From a candidate division TA06 bacterium ADurb.Bin131 (lineage in GTDB: Bacteria > Ratteibacteria > UBA8468 > B48-G9 > DTJG01), in the NCBI GenBank assembly GCA_002070645.1, contig MWDQ01000152.1:1-36119 (forward strand): a stretch of 36,119 bases of DNA, given 5' to 3'. The position numbers and the translations under genes were made by a program. Within the stretch, counting starts at the first letter, position 1; the number at the start of each line of letters is the position of its first letter. Positions 15,060 through 22,806 of the stretch are shown here, in pieces. The notes under the pieces were generated by a model that saw nothing but the letters and a program-made list of their open reading frames with translations, had not been told where the DNA came from and ran no database searches.

Positions 15060-16837
15060 AGGTTTTTTCTAAATTCCTTGTATTTTTTCAAAATAAGCGG
15101 ATCTAAATCATTTTGTTTATCTTTCTTGCCTGCTGCGTCATAGCCGATATGCTCGGCAATCGCCATAAAAATTTTGTATCGCCCCAGTTTTTCTTTTTCA
15201 CCTTTCTTGCGGACGAATACGAGCGATGATTTTACGCCCGCGCCAAAATGGGTAAAGGTAAATTGCGGCAAACTAACAATCGCATTGATTTGGCATCGCT
15301 CCATTAGAAAATCGCGGACATATTGCAAAGTGGAGTTAGACAAAATGCCGTCGGGTAAAACGATTGCCATTTGCCCAGTTCTGGGCTTTAAGAAATCAAT
15401 GCAACGCTCGATGAATAAAATCTCGGTTTTTTGATTATCGCGGGATTTTTTGCCGTTTTGTCCAAGCGCAAATTTTTCAAGATAAGGGTGTTCGCTTCGC
15501 TTCACATTCGCGCCAAATGGCGGATTGGTAACGATTATGTCAAACCTGTTTTTGGCAAAGCCGCGATTTTTCTCGGTCATTTTGCCGACATCTTCCAAAG
15601 CGTCAAAGCAGATAACATTCGTATGCCCGTCATCGTGGATTATCATATTCATTTTGGCGACGCGGGCGATTGAATCGTTTATCTCAATACCGAAAAGATT
15701 ATTTTGTGCGAAGTCGTGCCAAAAACGATATTTTTCCGCTTCCTCGTTTTCATTAAATTCTTCCGCCTGCTTTCTCACTTCATCAAGGGCGTGCAAAAGA
15801 AATCCGCCCGAACCGCAAGCGGGGTCAAGCACGAGATCGTCATTTTTTATGTCCATCATTTTGACGGCGAAGCTCACAATTTCGCGGGGAGTAAAGTATT
15901 GTCCGCTCTTGCCCTTGAAAAAGTCTTCCATAAACTGCTCAAACGCCACGCCTTTGGTATCAAGGTCAGTTTTATTGAGCGATATGCTCTGTAAGTGTCC
16001 GACGACGGTATAAAGTTCCTCGGGGTCAATTTTCAAACTTTCCTTAAACACCTCGGGGTCTTTTTCTTTCGCTTCAAGATAAATTTCGTTTATGCGCCGA
16101 TAAACGCTTTCGGCTTTTTCGTGCGTTTTGATTTGGAAGTCGTAATAATCACCAGTTTTTCGTCCGCGCTTTTCATCGCGGATTTTTACGAAAATGATTT
16201 TGCAAAGTTCGTCAAAAGCGACAGTTGGATTTCTTTTGCCGCCAGCCCAAAGCGTGTTATGTGATTTTTCAAGGGCGCGTTTCAATTCTGATTTATCAAG
16301 CACTTTCAAATCCCAGTCGGGATCGCCTTTCTTGTAGCGAAATTCCTCAATTTTTCCGTAGGAGATAGGAATATCGGTAATGGTCGCCTTTTCCGGCTCT
16401 TTGTCGTTCCATTCGGCGGTTTCCATTGCGCGGCGAGTATTGCCCGCAACGCAAATTGCAAGCGGGGCGTGAAGCACGCGAGCGTTGGCGATTGCCTGTT
16501 TGGTGGCTTGCTCAAATTCTGCATCGGAAATGCCGTCTTTTTTGCACTCAACAACGATATAAGGTTTTTTCTTTGCGTCATCTTCAAAAATAACAATGTC
16601 CGCGTAGCGTTTGGGTGTTCGGTCCGGCATTTCCGTTTCAAGTTCAATTCGTTCGACGGGATAGTGATATTTTTCAAGCAAATCAAAATAGTATTCAGCG
16701 CGGACTTTTTCTTCGGGGTCGTTTAGATTTTCTTTGTGTCCAGACGGCAGATATTCAATTTTTGCTCCGTCATTCAAAACGCGAAAATATCCTTTTCGCT
16801 CGCCGTCTTTCAAGATTTTATCAAAAGTATTCTCCAT
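15056..16837 (-). CDS. hsdM: N-6 DNA methyltransferase with N-terminal PD-(D/E)xK nuclease domain
   Basis: A 593-aa fusion. Residues ~40-170 resemble the HsdR N-terminal nuclease domain: Asp80 in RYADIVIF and E97-C-K99 in IVVECKK form a PD-(D/E)xK site. Residues ~200-590 are an HsdM-type methylase with SAM motif DPACGSGG (338-345) and catalytic NPPF (438-441). This joins cutting and methylation in one subunit that works with HsdS, as in BcgI-like type IIB/IIG enzymes. No ATP-dependent HsdR helicase gene lies in the window. Composition looks richer in GC and CpG than the flanking host genes, suggesting transfer. Whether it cuts, or the nuclease domain has a regulatory role, is not shown by sequence. 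Confidence 0.88.
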   Translation of the reverse strand: MENTFDKILKDGERKGYFRVLNDGAKIEYLPSGHKENLNDPEEKVRAEYYFDLLEKYHYPVERIELETEMPDRTPKRYADIVIFEDDAKKKPYIVVECKKDGISDAEFEQATKQAIANARVLHAPLAICVAGNTRRAMETAEWNDKEPEKATITDIPISYGKIEEFRYKKGDPDWDLKVLDKSELKRALEKSHNTLWAGGKRNPTVAFDELCKIIFVKIRDEKRGRKTGDYYDFQIKTHEKAESVYRRINEIYLEAKEKDPEVFKESLKIDPEELYTVVGHLQSISLNKTDLDTKGVAFEQFMEDFFKGKSGQYFTPREIVSFAVKMMDIKNDDLVLDPACGSGGFLLHALDEVRKQAEEFNENEEAEKYRFWHDFAQNNLFGIEINDSIARVAKMNMIIHDDGHTNVICFDALEDVGKMTEKNRGFAKNRFDIIVTNPPFGANVKRSEHPYLEKFALGQNGKKSRDNQKTEILFIERCIDFLKPRTGQMAIVLPDGILSNSTLQYVRDFLMERCQINAIVSLPQFTFTHFGAGVKSSLVFVRKKGEKEKLGRYKIFMAIAEHIGYDAAGKKDKQNDLDPLILKKYKEFRKNL

Positions 16838-16839
16838 AG

Positions 16840-18606
16840 TTATATTTTGTTAAACGCCTTTTTTATAATTCCAGTCATCAGCTTTCTTCTTTCTTGCAAA
16901 AAGTCGTCATATTCAAGCTGATAAAAATTTTCTGGAATAGCGTGTTGTGCTAACATTTCTTTAATTTCACTCTCGCCGAACCTTTTTTGCACCATTGCAA
17001 AATATTCGCTTGGTTTATCGTCGCTGATTTCAATATTATCTTCAAATTCCAAAAATGTCAGGTTGGCAATCTGGTTTATTTTTGCCTTGTCCTTGTTCTT
17101 ATCAAATCCGTATTTTGAAATAAGATAATTTTTCGGAAAGATATGATGTTTTTCTAAGCGCTTCTTTTTAATTTTCAGCGACGGATCATAAAGATCGCCG
17201 ACAAGTTTGCGAGAAAATAAAACTGGCGAGCCGAGCTTGTTCAGAGCGGCGTAAAATGCGTTGGCTTCTGGACTTCTTGCCGATGAGGTTTCCATTTGTC
17301 CAACAAGCGTAATGTCCCAAAAATCATTGGTTAAATTCTCGCTGATTATCTTTTCAAGCCCACTGATAAATCCGTCTGGATTAAATTCTTTGATTCTATT
17401 CAAATCTTTTTCAAAAGAGGTTTCTGGCGAAGAAGAATATCTACCCGTAAGAGAAGACATCACAAACCAACGCCCGATAATCCTTTGCAATTCATGATTT
17501 TGAGTGTTGAAGTTTTGTTTTCCAATAAGATAAAGAATGTAGCTATACAAAACGGCACTTTTTGACGATATGAGTTCTTCGTCTTTATATCCTCCACCGA
17601 TCAGAATTTTCAAAAAACTTTGCCAATTCGTATTGTCAAGAATAGTCGGCAAATTTAATTTTAGTTTGTCGAATTGTTGTGTTCGTAATTCTTCTGAAAA
17701 TTCTCCTGTTTCCATGTCGCGTCCACGAATAATGGAATATACATCTTTCATTTTCGCTCGGTGGAATGTTAAGCCAACTAAAACACGAAGCATATCGTCT
17801 GGGTCAGGCTTTATCAGGTAATTGAAAGATGAAAATCGAGTTTCTTTTTCCGGTATTTTTCTTGAGTCGATACAAAATTGCTCAATTTCCTTTCTTCCTT
17901 TTTCCCAATAGACAGAAAGCAAAGTCAAGATAAAGTCGGCTTGCGTCAAACTTACGCCTTGGCTGTTTATGCGGACAAAAATGTCCGAGACAATTTCTTC
18001 TTCCAAATTTGGAGCAATTTCAAGAGCTGTTAGGGGATATTTGTCGATATTTATAAGTGATTGAATATTTGCAGAAATTGTTTTTTCTTCCTCCTTTGAT
18101 ATTTCTCTTTTTTCTTTCAAGTTAGCAATAAAGGAGCTAATGATTGCAAAATCACCTTCACCAGACCAAAGAGAAGATATATCGGCAATATATTCGGGGT
18201 CGCGATCTGTGACGGCGTCGCCGACTTTAAAAATAGAATCCAACGGCTTAAATGCAATTTTTATATTCTTCTTTTCATAAGCAGGGGTTAAAACTTCTTT
18301 ATTTTTCATCACTGCAAAAAGAGCCGTCAATCTTTGTTGTCCGTCTATGATTAAAAATCTAGGAATTTTTCTTTTCTTTTCTTCAAAGCCGATATTTTTA
18401 TAATCGCTACGATTGGCATTTTCCCAAAAAACCAAATATCCGATTGGATAACCGCGATAAATTGAATCAAACAAATCGCGGACTTTAGAAATTTTCTTAT
18501 ACCAAACGAAAGGGCGTTGAATATTGGGTAAGGCAATATCGCCGATTTCAATATCGTCCACTAGTTTTGCAATCGTATAGTCTGTTGTTTTAAATACTTG
18601 TGCCAT
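16840..18606 (-). CDS. DUF262 domain protein with C-terminal HNH (DUF1524-like) nuclease
   Basis: A 588-aa protein of the GmrSD/SspE-like group. The DUF262 part shows LPNIQRPFVW (26-35) and IIDGQQRLTAL (86-96), a ParB-like nucleotide-binding and hydrolysing motif. VRINSQGVSLTQADF (~211-225) is a further family hallmark. The C-terminal part has KHHIFPKNYL (~486-495) and NQIANLTFLE (~511-520), an HNH nuclease core. Relatives cut modified phage DNA (type IV restriction) or are accessory parts of other defence systems. It lies 4 bases after the XRE regulator and 2 bases before the methylase fusion, in one operon, which is unusual for a stand-alone type IV enzyme. Confidence 0.88.
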   Translation of the reverse strand: MAQVFKTTDYTIAKLVDDIEIGDIALPNIQRPFVWYKKISKVRDLFDSIYRGYPIGYLVFWENANRSDYKNIGFEEKKRKIPRFLIIDGQQRLTALFAVMKNKEVLTPAYEKKNIKIAFKPLDSIFKVGDAVTDRDPEYIADISSLWSGEGDFAIISSFIANLKEKREISKEEEKTISANIQSLINIDKYPLTALEIAPNLEEEIVSDIFVRINSQGVSLTQADFILTLLSVYWEKGRKEIEQFCIDSRKIPEKETRFSSFNYLIKPDPDDMLRVLVGLTFHRAKMKDVYSIIRGRDMETGEFSEELRTQQFDKLKLNLPTILDNTNWQSFLKILIGGGYKDEELISSKSAVLYSYILYLIGKQNFNTQNHELQRIIGRWFVMSSLTGRYSSSPETSFEKDLNRIKEFNPDGFISGLEKIISENLTNDFWDITLVGQMETSSARSPEANAFYAALNKLGSPVLFSRKLVGDLYDPSLKIKKKRLEKHHIFPKNYLISKYGFDKNKDKAKINQIANLTFLEFEDNIEISDDKPSEYFAMVQKRFGESEIKEMLAQHAIPENFYQLEYDDFLQERRKLMTGIIKKAFNKI

Positions 18607-18610
18607 GTTT

Positions 18611-18820
18611 TTATTTCATTAAATCATCTATGCCAACGTCCAAAGCGTCCGCAATTTTTTTAACTGTTCCAATAGTTGGGTTTGGTGTCGCGCCTGCTTC
18701 TATTTTGGCAATAGTATGAAAAGCCAAATTCGCTTTTTTTGATAAGACATCTTGAGAAATACCGAGCTTGTTTCGGTATTTCTTTATATTCTTGCCGATT
18801 GTGGATTTTTCGTTTAACAT
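18611..18820 (-). CDS. XRE-family helix-turn-helix regulator
   Basis: A 69-aa protein that is essentially a single HTH_3 domain (~10-65): IGKNIKKYRNKLGISQDVLS, then AKIEAGATPNPTIGTVKKIA. It is the first gene of the restriction operon, and such controllers usually delay restriction until methylation is complete. Repeated ATAGTTAGT words and an ATAGT/ACTAT palindrome directly upstream are candidate binding sites. No clear ribosome-binding site precedes the ATG. Confidence 0.9.
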   Translation of the reverse strand: MLNEKSTIGKNIKKYRNKLGISQDVLSKKANLAFHTIAKIEAGATPNPTIGTVKKIADALDVGIDDLMK

Positions 18821-18826
18821 GTTCGT

Positions 18827-18900
18827 ATAGTTTTACTATGATAGTTAGTGAGGATATAAAACCTTTATCATCAATAGTTAGTATATGAAATTTTTATCAT
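18827..18900. promoter_or_regulatory. repeated operator-like sites upstream of the XRE gene
   Basis: ATAGT-TTT-ACTAT is a palindrome at 18827-18839. ATAGTTAGT occurs at 18841-18849 and 18874-18882, and TTTATCAT at 18864-18871 and 18893-18900, so two ~30-base units are arranged in tandem. This fits an autoregulated control region. No convincing -35/-10 pair could be assigned. Confidence 0.4.
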
Positions 18901-18963
18901 TTAGTCAAACGAAATTAGGGAGTCCCTTGTCGTTGCCCGCGCATGGGAGGACTGGGTCAATCA

Positions 18964-18984
18964 GCAAAATCCTCTGGATTTTGC
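18964..18984. repeat. perfect hairpin, 9-bp stem
   Basis: GCAAAATCC-TCT-GGATTTTGC. It lies in the non-coding stretch between the XRE gene and the tRNA and has no T-tract, so it is not a clear intrinsic terminator. Confidence 0.5.
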
Positions 18985-19024
18985 TTAAAGAAAGTTCTGA
19001 TATTGTCCAGCAGACACCACTTCC

Positions 19025-19041
19025 TTCCGCCTTCGGCGGAA
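19025..19041 (-). terminator. GC-rich hairpin just 3' of the tRNA gene
   Basis: TTCCGCC-TTC-GGCGGAA, a perfect 7-bp stem. Read on the minus strand it starts six bases after the tRNA 3' end and carries a GAA loop. It could stop transcription or mark processing, but no T-run follows, so the call is tentative; it may instead be a dispersed repeat. Confidence 0.35.
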
Positions 19042-19046
19042 TGGAG

Positions 19047-19119
19047 TGGAGCAGACCGGAGTTGAACCGGCGGCCTCCAGAGTGCGATTCTGGCGCTCTC
19101 CCATCTGAGCTACTGCCCC
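19047..19119 (-). tRNA. tRNA-Ala (anticodon CGC)
   Basis: A complete 73-base cloverleaf on the minus strand. The acceptor stem GGGGCAG/CTGCTCC contains the G3-U70 wobble pair that marks alanine tRNAs. The anticodon arm is CCAGA-ATCGCAC-TCTGG with anticodon CGC, reading GCG. The T arm is CCGG-TTCAACT-CCGG. The discriminator is A, and CCA is not encoded. Its 3' end faces the accessory region, the usual side for island integration, but no copy of the 3' end was found at the other boundary. Confidence 0.95.
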
Positions 19120-19129
19120 TTATGTAAAG

Positions 19130-19357
19130 TAATGTATTATCTCTAAAAAGTAATTCTTACCTGTACATTATAAGAAACCTTCTTTTTTCTTCTCCCTTTG
19201 TAAAAGGAGGGTTAGGGTGGATTTATTATTCCACTCTTTAAGAGGGGTGTCTCCCAGAGACAGGGTATTCTAAATCTCCCCTAAATTCCCCATCATCTTT
19301 ATTTTCTCCCCTAAAGGGAGAAGAAAATAAATCTAATGTATTACTATGTAAAAAGTT
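19130..19357. repeat. fold-back repeat element flanked by direct repeats
   Basis: The outer arms TTTTCTTCTCCCTTT (19185-19199) and AAAGGGAGAAGAAAA (19313-19327) are a perfect 15-bp inverted repeat. Inside, TTAGGGTGGATTT and AAATCTCCCCTAA form a second, imperfect pair. Outside, TAATGTATTA occurs at 19130-19139 and 19334-19343, each followed within 4-5 bases by TAAAAAGT. The layout resembles a miniature non-autonomous element or a dispersed intergenic repeat. With the mtlD promoter it accounts for the ~370 bases between the tRNA and mtlD. Confidence 0.6.
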
Positions 19358-19371
19358 TATCACAAAAAATC

Positions 19372-19401
19372 TTGCAGGACAAAGAAAATAAATGTTAAAA
19401 T
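19372..19401 (+). promoter_or_regulatory. putative promoter of mtlD
   Basis: TTGCAG (19372-19377), 18 bases, TAAAAT (19396-19401). The -10 matches five of six; the -35 is weak. The gene starts about 90 bases downstream. Confidence 0.3.
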
Positions 19402-19493
19402 ACCTACCATAATCAAATAAAAAAATGTGTTCATCTTACTTACAAGCATAAATCAAACAGAATTGGCATCCTGCAACAATAAAAAGGAAGATT

Positions 19494-20675
19494 ATGAAGA
19501 AGGTTATGCATTTTGGAGCAGGCAATATTGGAAGGGGATTTTTTGGACATCTCTATCATGAATCAGGTTATCATATTATATTTGTTGATATAGTTGACGA
19601 GGTTATAAAAATAATAAATGAAATGGCACAGTATCCCATCTGGATAGTTGGTGATAAAGTAGAAAAAATTGTTATTGATAATATCTCTGGTATATCACTG
19701 AAAGATGAAAAAAAGATTATAGACATAGGGGCAGACCTTGATTTGATAAGTTTTTCTGTTGGTGCAAATAATGTTAAGGGAATTACACCCATTCTTGCAA
19801 AAATCATAGAAAAGAAATTTTCATCAGAAAATTCTGGATTTCTTAATATAATAATTGGAGAAAACTTAAAAAATGCATCAAGCATTGTAGGACAATGGAT
19901 AAATCAACATCTTCAGGAAAATTTCAGTCATATAATGAAGGATAAGGTTGGATTGGTTGAAACTGTATTAAGTAGAATGGTTCCGATTGTTCCTGATGAA
20001 TTAAAAAAACAGTATCCGCTTCTGGTGCTTGTTGAGCCATATAAAACAATGCCTGTTGCAAAGAATATGTTTAAGGGAGCCCCACCCAATATAAATGGTT
20101 TTTTAATGGTTGATAATATTAAACCATATGAAGCAATGAAGCTTTATATACATAATTTTACCCACGCTGCTTTTGCTTATGCTGGACATAAAAAAAACTA
20201 TAAGTATATTTGGGAGGTAGTTAAAGATAAGAAAATAGAAAATCTTGTGAGAAATGCATACCTTGAAATTAAAAGTGCGATTCATAGAAATTATGGAATT
20301 GAAGATGAAGAAATTGAGGCATATTATAGAGATTTATTAGAAAGATTTTCCAATAAGGCGCTTGGCGATACTATCATAAGGGTTGCAAGAGAGCCAATAA
20401 GAAAACTTGGACCAGAAGAAAGAATAATCGGCGCCGCGAAATTGTGTCAAGAACAGGGAATAATTCCTGAGTACGTGTGTTTCTTTGCGGCATGTTGTCT
20501 TCACTACGATGAGCCAACTGATATTGAAAGTCAGAAACTTAAAACACTGGTTTCAACAGAAGGTATTGATAGTGTGCTGAAAAACATATCAGGGCTTGAC
20601 GAAAAAAATCCTATTTTTATCAGGATAAAAGAAAATTACATAAATTTTTGGAAAAAATGGGAAAAAGTGTTATAA
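19494..20675 (+). CDS. mtlD: mannitol-1-phosphate 5-dehydrogenase-like
   Basis: A 393-aa NAD-dependent polyol dehydrogenase. The nucleotide-binding loop FGAGNIGRGF is at ~7-16 and is the hallmark of MtlD. The C-terminal helical domain includes the conserved NFTHAAFAY stretch. MtlD interconverts mannitol 1-phosphate and fructose 6-phosphate. No PTS mannitol transporter gene is near, so a phosphorylated or free polyol substrate remains to be shown. An AAGGA ribosome-binding site precedes the ATG. The next gene is also a polyol/alcohol dehydrogenase, but is ~110 bases away with its own promoter. Confidence 0.85.
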   Translation: MKKVMHFGAGNIGRGFFGHLYHESGYHIIFVDIVDEVIKIINEMAQYPIWIVGDKVEKIVIDNISGISLKDEKKIIDIGADLDLISFSVGANNVKGITPILAKIIEKKFSSENSGFLNIIIGENLKNASSIVGQWINQHLQENFSHIMKDKVGLVETVLSRMVPIVPDELKKQYPLLVLVEPYKTMPVAKNMFKGAPPNINGFLMVDNIKPYEAMKLYIHNFTHAAFAYAGHKKNYKYIWEVVKDKKIENLVRNAYLEIKSAIHRNYGIEDEEIEAYYRDLLERFSNKALGDTIIRVAREPIRKLGPEERIIGAAKLCQEQGIIPEYVCFFAACCLHYDEPTDIESQKLKTLVSTEGIDSVLKNISGLDEKNPIFIRIKENYINFWKKWEKVL

Positions 20676-20681
20676 TGCGAT

Positions 20682-20730
20682 TTGTCTGTTGACAAAAAAA
20701 ATGACGAGAGATATTAAGATAAACAGACAA
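20682..20730 (+). promoter_or_regulatory. promoter framed by a 9-bp inverted repeat
   Basis: TTGACA (20689-20694), 17 bases, TATTAA (20712-20717). TTGTCTGTT (20682-20690) and AACAGACAA (20722-20730) are perfect inverted copies lying on either side, one overlapping the -35 and the other at the expected transcription start. This looks like a repressor-controlled promoter for the zinc dehydrogenase/2-oxo-acid dehydrogenase run. Confidence 0.55.
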
Positions 20731-20783
20731 TAAAAAATGGCACATAAAAGATTTCATGATATTAAACACTCAGGAGATTAAAA

Positions 20784-21821
20784 ATGCCAAAGGCAGCGCT
20801 ACTTGTAAATATAGAAGATTTGAAAATTGTTGACAGAGAAATTCCACAGATAGGTAAAAATGAAATTCTTCTTCGTGTTAAGGCATGCGCAATATGCGGA
20901 ACAGATATAAAAGTTTTTCATCATGGACATAAACATATCGTATTCCCGAGGGTTACTGGACACGAACTCAGCGGTGTTATCGAGAAGATTGGAGAAGATA
21001 TAAAAAAATATAAGGTAGGAGACAGGGTTACTGTTGCGCCTGCTATTCCCTGCGGTGAATGTTATTATTGCCGACGTGGATGGCAATCAATGTGCGATAA
21101 TCTTAAAACAATTGGTTATCAATTTGATGGTGGCTTTGCTGAATATATGGTGATACCAGAGGTTGCTATTAGAAATGGTTGCGTTAATATTATTCCAGAT
21201 GGGCTTAGTTTTGATGAAGCCGCACTTGCAGAACCCCTTGCCTGTGTTATTAATGGACAGCAATTAAGCAGGGTAGAGATGGGAGATACTGTTCTTATTG
21301 TTGGTGCAGGTCCTATTGGATGTTTACATGCGGAACTTGCAAAAAACATAGGTGCCTCAAAGGTTATTCTCGCAGATGTTGTCCAAAACCGTCTTGATAT
21401 GGCTTCTTTCACAGGGGCAATAAGGGTTAACTCAAAACAAACAGATCTTAAAAAATTTGTCGCTGACCTCACTGATGGAAGAATGGCTGATAGAGTAATC
21501 GTAGCAGTTGGTACCTCTGATGCTCAGGAACAATCCCTCGAACTGGTTGCAAAAAGGGGTTCCATTAATTTTTTTGGAGGTTTACCAAAAGAATCCCCGT
21601 TTTCTAAAATAAATACAAATACTCTTCATTATGGAGAAAGTTTTATAACTGGAACACATGGTTCAAGTCCACTCCATAATAAACTTGCACTTGATTTTCT
21701 TTCGGCAGGAAGATTTCAGATAGATAAATATATTAGTAAAAAAATACCTCTTGAACAGATTCTTGAAGGTCTAAGAGAGGTCGAGGAGAAAAAGGTTGTA
21801 AAAATTATAGTTAATCCATAA
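20784..21821 (+). CDS. zinc-dependent alcohol/polyol dehydrogenase (MDR family)
   Basis: A 345-aa medium-chain dehydrogenase. Catalytic zinc ligands are C38 (AICGTD) and H60-E61 (TGHELSG). The structural zinc loop is C90-x2-C93-x2-C96-x7-C104. The NAD(P) loop is VGAGPIGCLHAE. The family includes sorbitol, threonine and 2,3-butanediol dehydrogenases. Downstream E1/E2 genes resemble acetoin dehydrogenase components, so butanediol/acetoin is one option and a sugar alcohol another. AGGAGA precedes the ATG, and the gene is the first after the inverted-repeat promoter. Confidence 0.88.
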   Translation: MPKAALLVNIEDLKIVDREIPQIGKNEILLRVKACAICGTDIKVFHHGHKHIVFPRVTGHELSGVIEKIGEDIKKYKVGDRVTVAPAIPCGECYYCRRGWQSMCDNLKTIGYQFDGGFAEYMVIPEVAIRNGCVNIIPDGLSFDEAALAEPLACVINGQQLSRVEMGDTVLIVGAGPIGCLHAELAKNIGASKVILADVVQNRLDMASFTGAIRVNSKQTDLKKFVADLTDGRMADRVIVAVGTSDAQEQSLELVAKRGSINFFGGLPKESPFSKINTNTLHYGESFITGTHGSSPLHNKLALDFLSAGRFQIDKYISKKIPLEQILEGLREVEEKKVVKIIVNP

Positions 21822-21832
21822 AAGGAGCTGGA

Positions 21833-22795
21833 ATGTATAAGGTTTCAAAGGATGAAGCAATAAAATTACTCAAACAGATGATGGAGATAAGAAAATTTGA
21901 AGACAAGATTATGGAACTTCTGGCAAAGAATATTGCTGAGGGTGGTTCTCATCTATACGCGGGAATGGAAGCAACAGGGGTTGGAGCAATATCTGCTTTA
22001 AGGCCTGATGACTATATAACAAGCACTCATAGAGGTCATGGTCATGCAATTGCAAAGGATGGTGACCTAAAAGCATTAATGGCAGAAATACTCGGTAAAA
22101 AAACCGGTGTTTGCAAAGGAAAAGGCGGTTCACTTCATCTTGCGGATCTTTCGAAGGGTAATTTAGGCGCAAATGGAATTGTGGGAGGATCCCTTGGTAT
22201 AGCAACAGGAGCAGGTCTTTCCATAAAATTACAAAAACAGGACAGGGTTGTTGTGTGTTTTTTCGGCGATGGAGCAACCAATAATGGCATATTTTTTGAG
22301 TGCTTAAATATGGCATCCTTATGGAAACTACCTGTGATTTATCTCTGTGAAAACAATAAGTACGGAATGAGTGTTTCGGTTGAAAGAGCATCTTCTGTTG
22401 TTGACTTGACGAAAAAGGCACTCGCTTTTGATATGCCATCTGAAAGTGTAGATGGTCAGGATGTTATCGCAGTAAAGGAAATTGTTAGTAAATGGGTAAA
22501 CCATGCAAGAAAAGGTAAAGGACCGAGTTTTATTGTATCAAACACATATAGATATTACGGACATAGCAGAAGTGACCCACGTGTTTACAGAACAAAAGAA
22601 GAGGAAAAATTCTGGAAGGAAAGAGATCCTATAGTACTTTTTTCAAATAAAATGATGGAAGAAGGAATCTTAAAAGAAAACGAAATAAAAGAAATCGATA
22701 GAGAAACAGACAAAGAAATAGAAGAAGCAACTGAGTACGCAATTAATAGCCCGTTGCCAGACCCTGAAGATCTTTATACAGATCTTTATGTGTGA
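21833..22795 (+). CDS. 2-oxo-acid or acetoin dehydrogenase E1 alpha subunit
   Basis: A 320-aa thiamine-diphosphate enzyme subunit. STHRGHGHAIAKD (~64-76), CKGKGGSLHLAD (~94-105) and the cofactor motif GDG-x3-N (145-151) are all present. With E1 beta it decarboxylates pyruvate or cleaves acetoin and passes the acyl group to the lipoyl E2. AAAGGAG precedes the ATG, 11 bases after the dehydrogenase gene. PdhA and AcoA are too alike to separate here. Confidence 0.93.
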   Translation: MYKVSKDEAIKLLKQMMEIRKFEDKIMELLAKNIAEGGSHLYAGMEATGVGAISALRPDDYITSTHRGHGHAIAKDGDLKALMAEILGKKTGVCKGKGGSLHLADLSKGNLGANGIVGGSLGIATGAGLSIKLQKQDRVVVCFFGDGATNNGIFFECLNMASLWKLPVIYLCENNKYGMSVSVERASSVVDLTKKALAFDMPSESVDGQDVIAVKEIVSKWVNHARKGKGPSFIVSNTYRYYGHSRSDPRVYRTKEEEKFWKERDPIVLFSNKMMEEGILKENEIKEIDRETDKEIEEATEYAINSPLPDPEDLYTDLYV

Positions 22796-22806
22796 AAGGA
22801 GAAAAA

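Noticed and set aside
18885-19127. 80-residue plus-strand reading frame running through the tRNA
   Set aside because: Its end (SRPELNRRPPECDSGALPSE) is the well-known false translation of an antisense tRNA gene.
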